Shown: in pieces, positions 1-8,205 of the stretch
Layout of the letters: every line of letters starts with the position of its first letter
Numbering within the stretch: position 1 is the stretch's first letter
Origin: JAGMES01 sp023128035
GTDB taxonomy: Bacteria > Bacillota > Halanaerobiia > DY22613
DNA length: 19,519 nt
Direction: 5' to 3'
NCBI GenBank assembly: GCA_030627905.1
Contig: DAOVRZ010000109.1
Coordinates: 1 to 19,519, forward strand
Notes under the pieces: model-generated
Told to the model about the DNA's origin: nothing
The model's database searches: none
The model's input: the letters and a program-made list of their open reading frames with translations, nothing else
Translations under genes and position numbers: made by a program

Positions 1-105
1 GCATTCAAATACGACGTTTATGAATATAGTAATGATACCATGGAGGTGATGAAAGGTACGAACTATGACAAAAATTTAAAATTTCTCAAGAAAAAAATGC
101 TGTAG
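1..105 (+). CDS. 3' end of an unrecognised protein gene (partial)
   Basis: A frame open from the left edge encodes 34 residues and stops at TAG (103-105). The tail is polar, with several Tyr and Asp residues, and ends in a Lys-rich stretch (KFLKKKML). No family is recognisable from so short a fragment. No clear hairpin terminator follows the stop. The gene is separated by a sigma-A-like promoter from the riboswitch operon downstream, so it is probably an independent transcription unit. It could also be a chance open frame, but the clean stop before an obvious non-coding leader favours a real gene end. Confidence 0.45.
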   Translation, partial: AFKYDVYEYSNDTMEVMKGTNYDKNLKFLKKKML

Positions 106-228
106 TCTTTTTTCAAAAAAAACCCAGAACACGAATGAAAAAATTTAACATTTACATGGAGATAAATTTTCTGTTTTATTGATTGGATAAATTTTTACTC
201 GTTAGAGCTGAATTTTACAATAAATTTA

Positions 229-258
229 TTGACATTTTTAATTGAATGATGTTATACT
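229..258 (+). promoter_or_regulatory. Sigma-A-type promoter for the riboswitch operon
   Basis: A perfect -35 TTGACA (229-234) and a -10 TATACT (253-258) are separated by 18 bases. Transcription would start near 265, about 45 bases before the riboswitch aptamer. The placement fits the expected start of a riboswitch leader, so this is the likely promoter for the downstream transport and chelatase genes. Confidence 0.75.
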
Positions 259-310
259 AAATGTGAATGTTATATATTAGATGTGTATAATTAGTGAAAA
301 TTGAATATTT

Positions 311-470
311 AAAATAGGTGCTCTATAGATGAGCTTAAAAGGGAAGTTGGGTGAAAATCCCACACGGTCCCGCCGCTGTAAAATGAGGAGTTTTTCTTAA
401 TCAAATCCACTGGGAAACTGGGAAGGAAAAGAAAAACGATGATTCATGAGTCAGAAGACCTGCCTGTTTT
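311..470 (+). ncRNA. Cobalamin riboswitch (aptamer)
   Basis: The core contains the conserved blocks of the cobalamin riboswitch in the right order: GGGAA, then GGTGAAAATCCCACACGG near 349-367, then TCCCGCCGCTGTAA (368-381), the B12-box-like CCACTGGGAAACTGGGAAGG (407-426), and GAGTCAGAAGACCTGCC (448-464). The closing helix P1 can be drawn between 311-318 and 463-470, with one G-U pair. In this family, adenosylcobalamin or a related corrinoid binds the RNA and lowers expression of B12 synthesis or transport genes. The genes downstream (ABC transporter, CobN-like protein, CbiK) fit that regulon. Confidence 0.96.
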
Positions 471-515
471 AAGAATACTGTTAACTCTACGGGTGTTTAG
501 AGGGTATTTATAAGA

Positions 516-539
516 GAAACTTTTTAGTGAAAAAGTTTC
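516..539 (+). other. Stem-loop in the riboswitch expression platform
   Basis: GAAACTTTTT (516-525) and AAAAAGTTTC (530-539) form a perfect 10-bp stem with a 4-base loop. It lies between the aptamer and the terminator. A further possible helix pairs AGGCTA (540-545) with TAGCCT (592-597). These helices probably space or switch the terminator, but their role is inferred. Confidence 0.5.
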
Positions 540-616
540 AGGCTAATGATAAACTATGCATTTCTTTATTGCTGAACTGCTTGGTTTGGGGTAGCCTAAC
601 ATCTTGTAATAATCTG

Positions 617-645
617 AGCCTTAACATGTGTTAAGGCTTTTTTTT
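617..645 (+). terminator. Intrinsic terminator of the cobalamin riboswitch
   Basis: AGCCTTAACA (617-626) and TGTTAAGGCT (629-638) form a perfect inverted repeat, followed by a run of seven T (639-645). It lies before the first gene and after the aptamer, so it is the likely ligand-controlled stop. An alternative partner for its right arm exists at 593-601, which suggests an antiterminator. Confidence 0.85.
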
Positions 646-748
646 ATTGCGAATTTATATTTAGTTTCTAAAAAATCTACGAGTTAACAGTACATAAGCT
701 AAAATAGAGATGCAAATATCTCAAAAAAGACTATGGGAGGCAAAAAAA

Positions 749-1732
749 ATGAGAAAAGTAATGGTTTTATTGTTAACGGTTGTTTTGGGGTTAAGTTTAA
801 CATTAGTGGGTTGTAGTAAAACGGAAAAGCAAGCAGCTACACAATTAGAAGAAAGTAAAAAAGATGTTATTACAATTATAGATGATTTAGGTAATACGGT
901 TACTTTGGATAAAAAACCAGAAAAAATTGCAGCAATTTCTGGAACGTATTTGGGTATTTTGTATTCCGCTGGTGGAAAAGCAATTGCAATGGCAGATCCA
1001 AAAGGGGGTAGTCCGTTGCCAGAGGGATGCGAAGGGCTAGAAAATGTAGGCGCAGTTTATAACATTAATGTTGAAAAGTTAGTTTCATTACAGCCAGATT
1101 TTGTAATTGCACAATTTGGTCTACATAACAGATTAGTTCCGATTTTAAATCAAAGTAATATTCCTGTTATTGTATTAAGAATGAAGACGTTTGACGATGT
1201 AGTAGCTAAATTAAGAATAATGGCTCAAATAACGGGTGAAACAGAAAAAGTTGAGAATATTATCAAAGGAATGGAAGCCAAAAAAGAAAAAATTGTAAGT
1301 AAATTACCAGAGACACCTAAAAAAGTTGCTGTATTATATTTATCATCACAAGAAGTATCAATAAAACTTGAAAACAGTATCGCTGGTGATGTTGCTAAGA
1401 TTTTAAAACTTAAGAATATTGCAGAAGGTATAAAACCAACAAAAATGGGTGGCGAAACAATGCCATTTAGCATGGAAAAGGTAGTTGAATTTGATCCAGA
1501 TGTAATTTTAATTTCAACAATGATAAGTTCACAGGAAGTAGCAGATGAAAAGCTTAAAAAAGATATTCAATCAAATCCAATTTGGGGAGAACTTAGAGCG
1601 GTTAAAGAGGGTAATATTCATTTTTTACCACAAACATACTTTTTGTATAATGCCGGGGAAAAATGTGTAGAGGGTATTGAAATTATGGCTAAATTTGTTT
1701 ACCCAGAGGTATTTGTTAATGGAACTAACTAA
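749..1732 (+). CDS. ABC transporter substrate-binding lipoprotein (iron-chelate/cobalamin type)
   Basis: This 327-residue protein belongs to the TroA-like/BtuF-FepB periplasmic binding family (Peripla_BP_2). It captures a metal chelate or corrinoid outside the membrane and passes it to the permease. The start at 749 is preferred over an in-frame ATG at 710 because GGGAGG (735-740) sits 8 bases upstream and the protein then begins with a lipoprotein signal: MRKVM, a hydrophobic core, and a lipobox LVGC with Cys22. The mature part opens with the family's typical DDLGNTVTLDKKPEKIAA block and continues through a long alpha/beta binding fold. It is the first gene of the B12-riboswitch operon, and its 3' end overlaps the permease start by 14 bases. 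Regulation implies a cobalamin, cobinamide or cobalt-chelate ligand. The sequence does not settle which, and an iron siderophore remains possible. Confidence 0.9.
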   Translation: MRKVMVLLLTVVLGLSLTLVGCSKTEKQAATQLEESKKDVITIIDDLGNTVTLDKKPEKIAAISGTYLGILYSAGGKAIAMADPKGGSPLPEGCEGLENVGAVYNINVEKLVSLQPDFVIAQFGLHNRLVPILNQSNIPVIVLRMKTFDDVVAKLRIMAQITGETEKVENIIKGMEAKKEKIVSKLPETPKKVAVLYLSSQEVSIKLENSIAGDVAKILKLKNIAEGIKPTKMGGETMPFSMEKVVEFDPDVILISTMISSQEVADEKLKKDIQSNPIWGELRAVKEGNIHFLPQTYFLYNAGEKCVEGIEIMAKFVYPEVFVNGTN

Positions 1733-2705
1733 GAGTAGTCATTGGAGGATATCTGTAATTGTTTTCTTTGCAGCCATGGTGGTAGTAGGTTTTTTTGTTA
1801 GTAACATTTATGGTGCAATGGATATTAGTGTTTCTGATATAATTAAAGCTATTATGAGTAATGAAATGAATGCTAATAGATTGGTTATTTGGAATATAAG
1901 AATTCCAAGAACGATTGTCGCAGGACTAGTCGGAATAAATCTAGCGCTTGCTGGTGGGATTTTACAAGGGGTTATGAGAAACCCCTTGGCAGATCCCGGG
2001 ATTATTGGAATATCTGCAGGTGCGGGGTTAGCAGGTATTTGTTTATTAATTGTTTTTCCAGAGTATCAGTTTTTACTTGCACCTGTATCGTTTATTGGTG
2101 CAATGTTTGCATCAATGCTTATATATATATTGGCATGGAAAAATGGTATCCAACCTATGCGCGTGATACTTGCAGGGGTTGCGGTTGCATCATTTTTTGG
2201 AGCAGGTATTTCTGGTCTTATGATTTTTAATAGTGAAAAAGTACATGGGGCGTTGATGTTTATGGCAGGTGGTCTTTCTACAAGGAGTTGGCCACAAGTA
2301 GAAATTATTTTACCATATACTATTATTGGTCTTTTTTTAGCTTTAATAATGGCAAATAAACTTAATATTCTTGTGCTGGGAGATGATGTAGCAAGAGGAT
2401 TAGGTTTAAATGTTGAAAGAGTTCGCATAGGACTTACTGCGATTGCAGCATTACTTGCAGCTAGTGCTGTATCAGTGGTGGGATTACTTGGATTTGTTGG
2501 GCTAATTGTACCCCATACTGCAAGAATGATTGTTGGATCAAATTATAAATATTTGTTTCCTGCATCAGCGTTTTTAGGTGCTTGTATCGTTATTTTTTGT
2601 GATACATTTGCACGAATGGCTTTTGATCCAATAGAAATTCCAGTAGGTATTGTTATGGCAGTGCTTGGCACACCTTTCTTTTTATATTTATTGAGGAGAG
2701 CTTAA
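1719..2705 (+). CDS. FecCD/BtuC-family ABC transporter permease
   Basis: This 328-residue, very hydrophobic protein has about nine to ten membrane segments and matches the FecCD/BtuC permease family in length and motifs. Visible blocks are NIRIPRTIVAGLVG and ALAGGILQGVMRNPLADPGIIG near the N terminus, and GLLGFVGLIVPHTARM near the C terminus, the region that contacts the ATPase. The ATG at 1719 is chosen because AGAGGT (1705-1710) precedes it by 8 bases. A longer TTG-initiated frame from 1677 lacks that support and would add residues encoded inside the upstream gene. The 14-base overlap with the lipoprotein gene suggests translational coupling. The protein would form a homodimeric channel for the metal chelate or corrinoid delivered by the lipoprotein. 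Confidence 0.92.
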   Translation: MELTKSSHWRISVIVFFAAMVVVGFFVSNIYGAMDISVSDIIKAIMSNEMNANRLVIWNIRIPRTIVAGLVGINLALAGGILQGVMRNPLADPGIIGISAGAGLAGICLLIVFPEYQFLLAPVSFIGAMFASMLIYILAWKNGIQPMRVILAGVAVASFFGAGISGLMIFNSEKVHGALMFMAGGLSTRSWPQVEIILPYTIIGLFLALIMANKLNILVLGDDVARGLGLNVERVRIGLTAIAALLAASAVSVVGLLGFVGLIVPHTARMIVGSNYKYLFPASAFLGACIVIFCDTFARMAFDPIEIPVGIVMAVLGTPFFLYLLRRA

Positions 2706-2706
2706 G

Positions 2707-3501
2707 ATGGGTAGAGATACTAATATTATAATGATTGATAAAATTAAAGTTGCTTATGGTGAAAAAATAATCTTAGAAGATTTAAGTTTGAGTATTAAAA
2801 AAGGGAAAATGGTATCAATTATTGGGCCTAATGGTTCTGGAAAAAGTACAATTATCAAAGCCATATCGAAAAATACAAAGATAAAGAAGGGAAAAATTTC
2901 ATTTGAAGGAAAAAATATTTCAAAAATCAAATCAAAAGAATATGCCAGAGAAATAGCAGTATTATCTCAGCATTATGTGTGTCCAACTGATATAAGTGTA
3001 AGAGAACTTGTTAGTTATGGTCGTTATGCCTATACAAATTGGATGAGTGGTGGCACTAAAGAAGATACTGAAATTATTGATTGGGCACTAAATCGAACGG
3101 GAGTTAAAGAATATGAAAATAGAAAGATGAGTACGCTTTCTGGTGGTGAAAAACAAAGAGTGTGGATTGCAATGGCGTTGGCTCAAAAGCCAAAGGTATT
3201 ATTACTTGATGAGCCAACAACATATTTAGATATGTGTCATCAATTAGAATTATTAGAATTAATAAAAAGCTTGAATATCAATGATCAACTTACCGTTGTG
3301 ATGGTGTTACATGACATAAATCAAGCAATAAGATATTCAGATGAAATAATAGTAATAAATAATGGACAGGTTGTTGCAGAGGGTAATGTAGATTCTGTTA
3401 TTGATCATGAAATTTTAAAAAGTGTTTTTAGGATTAATGCAACTGAGGTTGATCATCATGAATTAGAGCGATCAATATACTATGCAAAGTCTGTTGTTTA
3501 G
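2707..3501 (+). CDS. ABC transporter ATP-binding protein (FepC/BtuD type)
   Basis: This 264-residue ATPase powers the importer. All nucleotide-binding motifs are present and in order: Walker A GPNGSGKST (40-48), Q-loop Gln88, signature LSGGEKQR (144-151), Walker B VLLLDEP (164-170) and switch His202 in VLHD. The length and the C-terminal tail are typical of the FepC/BtuD group that pairs with FecCD permeases. The start ATG lies one base after the permease stop, with GGAGAG just upstream. An internal ATG at 2731 is less well placed. The next gene begins almost immediately, with its ribosome binding site overlapping this stop codon. Substrate specificity is not encoded here. Confidence 0.93.
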   Translation: MGRDTNIIMIDKIKVAYGEKIILEDLSLSIKKGKMVSIIGPNGSGKSTIIKAISKNTKIKKGKISFEGKNISKIKSKEYAREIAVLSQHYVCPTDISVRELVSYGRYAYTNWMSGGTKEDTEIIDWALNRTGVKEYENRKMSTLSGGEKQRVWIAMALAQKPKVLLLDEPTTYLDMCHQLELLELIKSLNINDQLTVVMVLHDINQAIRYSDEIIVINNGQVVAEGNVDSVIDHEILKSVFRINATEVDHHELERSIYYAKSVV

Positions 3502-3512
3502 GAGTGGATGAA

Positions 3513-6500
3513 ATGAAAATTGTTGTTGTTTCTGTATCTGGACTTATTCTAAAATATCTTATAAAAGCAAGTCATGAAGTGAAGACTAAATACTCTGATC
3601 AGTTTGAATTGAAATTATTTTATGTTGGGAATACGGTAGAAAAAAATAAGAAAGATGAGTTAGTTGGAAATATTATTGATGCAGATATGGTCATTGTTGA
3701 TTTGATGGGAGCACCTTACGATCTTTCTGAAAGTATTGTTAAGGCGTGTAGTCAATGTAAAGGAAATATTGTACCGATTGGCGGTCGAAAAGGATTAAAT
3801 AAATTGACGAAGCTAGGTAGCTATACAATGAAAGAGATGGGTATGGGAAAAAAATCAGAAGGCAAAAGTATAAAGCCAGAAGATATGATGAAGATGATGG
3901 AAATGGCTGAAAAAATGGGAAAAATAATGCCTTTTGGTAAGTTTAGAGATATGAAAAATTATATCCATATAGGGAAGTATTTTAGAAATGCATCTTATGA
4001 GGATATAAAAAATATGCTCTTTATGCTACTTAGAACCTATGGAGGATTGAAAGAAGTTCCAAAAGCAGAAGAACCAATAGAAAAAAAAGAAATCGGTATT
4101 TGTGATCCTAAAACTAAAAAGTATTATGAAGATTATGATGACTATGTTAAAGATCATTTCTATGATAGTGAAAAGGGAACAGTAGCGGTTTTATATTCTG
4201 GCAATAGTTATCCCAACCATACTGCTACAGCAGTTGCAGGAATTGTTTCAAAATTTGAAAAGCATGTGAATGTATTACCTATTGCTTTTGCAAAAGCTAC
4301 GGCTAGAAAACAAAGTATGATTAATGATTTGCTTTCTAGTGGAGCATATGGAAAAGTGGATTTAATTATTAATTTTATGCCGTTTCGACTAGGAGCAGGC
4401 CCTATGGGTGGAGATGCAGAGGGTGTCGTAAATATGTTAGAAAAGCTAAAGATACCAATTATTCACCCGTTTTTTATGACGAGAAGAAAGATCAGCGAGT
4501 GGCAAAATTCAAAAGAGGGGTTAAATTCATCAGAGTTTTTGGTAACTTTAATGTTACCTGAATTGGATGGTTGTATTGAAAATATTTTAGTTGGGGCTCT
4601 TGTAGAAGAAAATTATAATCATGAATTTGATCTTGAAATAAATAAAATTGATTTAATAGATGAAAGAGTAGATAAACTTATTTCTAGAGTTTTGAATTGG
4701 ATGGAGCTAAGAAAAAAACAAAATAAAGATAAAAGAGTTGCTATTATTTGTTATAATTATCCGCCGAGTGAGGCAGGATTATTTGGTGGAGCATTTTTAG
4801 ATACTTTTGAATCCATTAGTAGTATTACTAAGTTTTTAAATCACAATGATTTTACCATTGAATCAATGGGAGCACAAGAACTAATGGATACATTTACTCG
4901 TGGTATTATGAATTCTGGAAAGTGGCTAGAGAGTAATGATGCTATGATTAAATATCACAAAGGGAATTATGAAGCTTTCTTAAATTCCGAAAAGTACAAA
5001 AATGAAATGGTTAAGCAGTGGGGTAAAGCACCAGGAACTGTAATGAGTGAAGATGAAGATTTTTTAACACCTGGTCTAATTAATGGTAATGTGTTTATTG
5101 GACTTCAACCTTCGAGAGGCATTCATGAAAATCCAGATAAAGTTTATCATGATAAAGAACTTTTACCTCACCATCAATATATTGCTTATTATAAATGGTT
5201 GAGAGATGAGTTTAACGCAGATGTTATCATCCATGTAGGAACTCATGGAACCATAGAGTTTTTAAAAGGAAAAGAATGTGGTATGTCGGGAGATTGTTTC
5301 CCAGATAAGCTTGTTTTTGATATCCCTCATTTATATTTATATTATTGTGGTAATCCTTCTGAAGCGATGATTGCTAAGAGAAGAACTCATGCAGCGCTTG
5401 TTAGTTATCAACCACCAACCTTTAAAGAAGGGGAACTCTATGGAGATTACTTGAATTTAGAGACGATTCTAAATGAATATGCGGAAGCAAAACGAGTAGA
5501 CCCCAATAGACTTAAAGTTCTTGAAAAGATTATTAAGGAAAAAGCAAAGGTTTTAAATTTAGAGGTTGATGATTTTGCTGGAATCGAAAAAGAGCTTTAT
5601 CGCATGAAAAGGTCGCTAATCCCTTATGGGTTACATATTTTTGGCGAAAGCTACACAGAAGAGGAGTCCATTGATTATATGAAGTTCATCCTTAGATATG
5701 ATCGAGGAAGTATTAAATCTTTGAGACGACTAATAGCTGAAAATGAAGGGTTAGATTATGATATTATTTTAAATAAGAATGATGTTGAAAATTCAAGAAT
5801 TTTAGATGTTAAAGTAAAAGAATATATTGATCACTATATGCTCAAAAGAACGTTTGATTTTTATACATATAAAGATGATGAAATCAAGGATGAGTTTATA
5901 CAATCTATTGAGTTTGGTCTTCGTTGTTTTGAAACAAGTAGAGACAATAATGAATTAAAAGGATTGCTTACTGGGTTGGACGGAGAATATATTAATATGA
6001 GACTTGCTGGAGATATCATTAGAAGCCCAGAAGTACTGCCATCAGGAAGTAACTTATTTCAGTTTGATCCAACTTTAGTTCCAACAGAGGCAGCTTATAC
6101 TAGAGGAGCAGAAATTTCAAATAATACAATAAAAAAATATACAGAAGAAAAAGGAGAATATCCAAAAAGTGTTGCTATTATTCTTTGGGGGCTTGAAACA
6201 TCAAGAACTCAAGGAGAAACCGTTGGACAAATTTTTAGTTATTTGGGCGTGAAGGTTAAAACGAGTGGGAATCGTTTTGAACCAGAGTATGAAATTATTC
6301 CACTGGAGGAACTTGGACGACCGAGAATTGATATTACGATTAATATGTGTGGATTTTTTAGAGATATGTTCCCGAACTTAGTTGAAGGTTTTAATAGAAT
6401 TTTCAAAGAAATCGCAGAGTTAGAAGAAAGCGATGAAGATAATTATTTCAAGGCAAATGCTAAAAAAATATTCAAGAGTTTAATTGAGGAAGGGTATGAA

Positions 6501-7244
6501 GAAGAACAGGCAAAAGAGTTTTCTTATTCGAGGTTGTTTGGTCCAGTTGCGGGTGAATATGGGACAGGTATATCGAAACTAATCGAAACGAAGAATTGGA
6601 CTGATGAAGAACAAATTGGAGAAATGTATATTAAAAGTTTAAAGCATGTTTATAGTAAGAATTATCGCGGTTATGAATCTGAAGAACTGTTAAATAAAAA
6701 TTTGCAAGTGGTGGATATTGTTTCTCAGATAAGAAGTAATCATGAATATGAAGTGACAGATTTAGACCACTATTATGAATATTTTGGTGGATTATCAAAA
6801 TCTATTGAAATGGCAAAGGGTAAAAAAGCAGAAGTCTTTATTAGTGATACGACAGGAGAAAAAATTGAAACTGAAAGTGTCAATAAATCTATTGAACGAG
6901 GTGTTAGAACAAGACTTCTTAATCCAAAATGGATTGATGGAATGCTTGAACATAAATACCACGGTGTACAAAAAATCCAACAGCGCTTTGAGAATATTTT
7001 AGGCCTGGCTGCGACGACAAATAAAGTAGAAGAGTGGATTTATAGTAATTTACTTGAAACGTATGTTTTAGATGAAGAAATGAAACGACGTATGATGGAT
7101 AATAATAGGTGGGCCTATAACAATATTCTTGAATCCATGTTTGAATACCATCAAAGAGGATACTGGAATGCAACCGAAGAAGAAATCAATCAATTAAGAC
7201 AAGTATATTTGGAAATTGAAGGTGAAATTGAAGGTAACAATTAG
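3513..7244 (+). CDS. cobN: CobN/magnesium-chelatase H-type large subunit
   Basis: The 1243-residue product has the size and layout of the CobN/BchH chelatase large subunit, which binds a tetrapyrrole and accepts a metal ion, usually with help from AAA+ partner subunits. The family core is clear: HVGTHGTIEFLKGK from about residue 574, followed by GMS, then PHLYLYYCGNPSEA and AKRRTHA. The C-terminal half continues with family blocks such as LWGLETSRTQGET and the closing NNRWAYNNILESMFEYHQRGYW. The ATG at 3513 is preferred over GTG at 3504 because AGGAG (3500-3504) gives an 8-base spacer only to the ATG. Residues about 106-147 form a Met-rich charged segment. No CobS/CobT or ChlI/ChlD gene lies nearby, while the transporter upstream and cbiK downstream share its riboswitch. 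It is best called CobN-like. Its actual metal and tetrapyrrole are unproven, since cobalt insertion in an anaerobe would normally be CbiK's job. Confidence 0.9.
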   Translation: MKIVVVSVSGLILKYLIKASHEVKTKYSDQFELKLFYVGNTVEKNKKDELVGNIIDADMVIVDLMGAPYDLSESIVKACSQCKGNIVPIGGRKGLNKLTKLGSYTMKEMGMGKKSEGKSIKPEDMMKMMEMAEKMGKIMPFGKFRDMKNYIHIGKYFRNASYEDIKNMLFMLLRTYGGLKEVPKAEEPIEKKEIGICDPKTKKYYEDYDDYVKDHFYDSEKGTVAVLYSGNSYPNHTATAVAGIVSKFEKHVNVLPIAFAKATARKQSMINDLLSSGAYGKVDLIINFMPFRLGAGPMGGDAEGVVNMLEKLKIPIIHPFFMTRRKISEWQNSKEGLNSSEFLVTLMLPELDGCIENILVGALVEENYNHEFDLEINKIDLIDERVDKLISRVLNWMELRKKQNKDKRVAIICYNYPPSEAGLFGGAFLDTFESISSITKFLNHNDFTIESMGAQELMDTFTRGIMNSGKWLESNDAMIKYHKGNYEAFLNSEKYKNEMVKQWGKAPGTVMSEDEDFLTPGLINGNVFIGLQPSRGIHENPDKVYHDKELLPHHQYIAYYKWLRDEFNADVIIHVGTHGTIEFLKGKECGMSGDCFPDKLVFDIPHLYLYYCGNPSEAMIAKRRTHAALVSYQPPTFKEGELYGDYLNLETILNEYAEAKRVDPNRLKVLEKIIKEKAKVLNLEVDDFAGIEKELYRMKRSLIPYGLHIFGESYTEEESIDYMKFILRYDRGSIKSLRRLIAENEGLDYDIILNKNDVENSRILDVKVKEYIDHYMLKRTFDFYTYKDDEIKDEFIQSIEFGLRCFETSRDNNELKGLLTGLDGEYINMRLAGDIIRSPEVLPSGSNLFQFDPTLVPTEAAYTRGAEISNNTIKKYTEEKGEYPKSVAIILWGLETSRTQGETVGQIFSYLGVKVKTSGNRFEPEYEIIPLEELGRPRIDITINMCGFFRDMFPNLVEGFNRIFKEIAELEESDEDNYFKANAKKIFKSLIEEGYEEEQAKEFSYSRLFGPVAGEYGTGISKLIETKNWTDEEQIGEMYIKSLKHVYSKNYRGYESEELLNKNLQVVDIVSQIRSNHEYEVTDLDHYYEYFGGLSKSIEMAKGKKAEVFISDTTGEKIETESVNKSIERGVRTRLLNPKWIDGMLEHKYHGVQKIQQRFENILGLAATTNKVEEWIYSNLLETYVLDEEMKRRMMDNNRWAYNNILESMFEYHQRGYWNATEEEINQLRQVYLEIEGEIEGNN

Positions 7245-7290
7245 AAAAATATTGCTATATGGAGTATTAGATGATTAAGGAGGAATTACG

Positions 7291-8064
7291 ATGAAAAAAG
7301 GGATATTAGTTGTTAGCTTTGGAACAAGCTATGAAGAAACAAGAAAAAGATGTATTGAAAGTATTGAAGAAAAGGTAAAGGAAACATTTAAAGAGTATGA
7401 AGTAAGAAGAGCATTTACTTCAAATATGATTATTAAGAAATTAAAAGAACGAGATGGTTTACATATTGATACCACGATGGATGCACTCAATAGAATGGTT
7501 GAAGATGGATTTAAGGAAATCATTGTTCAACCGCTTCATATTATCCCTGGATTGGAATATGAAAAAGTTAAATTAGCTGTAGCGATGATTAAGCATAAAA
7601 AGGAGATTAATATTACATTAGGTCATCCATTACTTTATTCTATAGAAGATTATCATGAAGTAATTGAGGCTCTAGAACATCAAATGCCTACAAGAGATCA
7701 TGAACATGCTGTAGTGCTTATGGGACATGGGACTGAACACTTTGCTAATGCTTGTTATAGTTTATTACAAAGATTATTTGATGATAAAAAGAGCCATGTT
7801 TTTATTGGTAATGTTGAAGGTTATCCTGAACTCAAAGATTTATTACCAATTTTAAAGGAAAGAGATTATAAAAAATTAACGCTTATGCCAATGATGCTCG
7901 TTGCAGGGGATCATGCTCAAAATGATATGGCAGGCGATGAAGAAGATTCGTGGAAATCTGTTTTAGAATCAGAAGGTTTTGAAGTTGAATGTGTCCTTAA
8001 AGGTTTAGGAGAAAATGAACTTATAGGTACAACTTTTGTAAATAGAATTAATGTTTATAAGTAA
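7291..8064 (+). CDS. cbiK: Sirohydrochlorin cobaltochelatase CbiK (anaerobic B12 pathway)
   Basis: This 257-residue protein matches CbiK, the class II chelatase that inserts Co2+ into sirohydrochlorin early in anaerobic cobalamin synthesis without ATP. The N terminus GILVVSFGTSYEETR is the family signature. The metal and catalytic residues known from Salmonella CbiK (His145, Glu175, His207) have clear counterparts here, each shifted by one: His146 in GHGTEH, Glu176 in GNVEGYP and His208 in AGDHAQNDM. No signal peptide is visible, so it is probably cytoplasmic. AAGGAGGA (7277-7284) supports the ATG start. It lies 46 bases after the CobN-like gene and is the last gene of the B12-riboswitch operon, followed by a stem-loop at 8078-8120. 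Confidence 0.94.
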   Translation: MKKGILVVSFGTSYEETRKRCIESIEEKVKETFKEYEVRRAFTSNMIIKKLKERDGLHIDTTMDALNRMVEDGFKEIIVQPLHIIPGLEYEKVKLAVAMIKHKKEINITLGHPLLYSIEDYHEVIEALEHQMPTRDHEHAVVLMGHGTEHFANACYSLLQRLFDDKKSHVFIGNVEGYPELKDLLPILKERDYKKLTLMPMMLVAGDHAQNDMAGDEEDSWKSVLESEGFEVECVLKGLGENELIGTTFVNRINVYK

Positions 8065-8077
8065 AATTTTCCGAGTT

Positions 8078-8120
8078 AAAAGCCATTTTTTAGAAAACAT
8101 AACTTCTAAAAAGTGGCTTT
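8078..8120 (+). terminator. Stem-loop terminator after cbiK
   Basis: AAAGCCATTTTTTAGAA (8078-8094) pairs with TTCTAAAAAGTGGCTTT (8104-8120), a 17-bp stem with one G-U pair. The U tract is short (CTTTATT), so termination may be imperfect. Its place after the last operon gene and before a separate promoter supports the call. Confidence 0.65.
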
Positions 8121-8144
8121 ATTGATATTATCAAAGTTATCCTC

Positions 8145-8173
8145 TTTACCATCCACAAATTGCCTGATATAAT
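8145..8173 (+). promoter_or_regulatory. Promoter of the GH13 gene (extended -10)
   Basis: A -35-like TTTACC (8145-8150) lies 17 bases before TATAAT (8168-8173). The TG one base upstream of the hexamer (TGATATAAT, 8165-8173) makes a perfect extended -10. Transcription would begin near 8180, giving a short leader before the ribosome binding site. No catabolite-response element was recognised beside it. Confidence 0.65.
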
Positions 8174-8205
8174 TAAATCAAGAAGAGATAAGGGAGGTTG
8201 CAATA

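Larger units (their letters stand above)
106..748 (+). other. Non-coding leader region of the B12-regulated operon
   Basis: This 643-base stretch has no credible gene. Bases 106-228 are AT-rich and show nothing identifiable. A promoter lies at 229-258, the cobalamin aptamer at about 311-470, a set of stem-loops at about 485-597, an intrinsic terminator at 617-645, and a short untranslated spacer with the first ribosome binding site at 735-740. Confidence 0.8.

Noticed and set aside
710..748. Upstream in-frame ATG for the substrate-binding protein
   Set aside because: It would put 13 polar residues before the lipoprotein signal, and there is no ribosome binding site. The ATG at 749 has GGGAGG at proper spacing.
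3504..3512. GTG start for the CobN-like protein
   Set aside because: The ribosome binding site AGGAG abuts this GTG, leaving no spacer. ATG 3513 is 8 bases away and begins with the usual hydrophobic strand.
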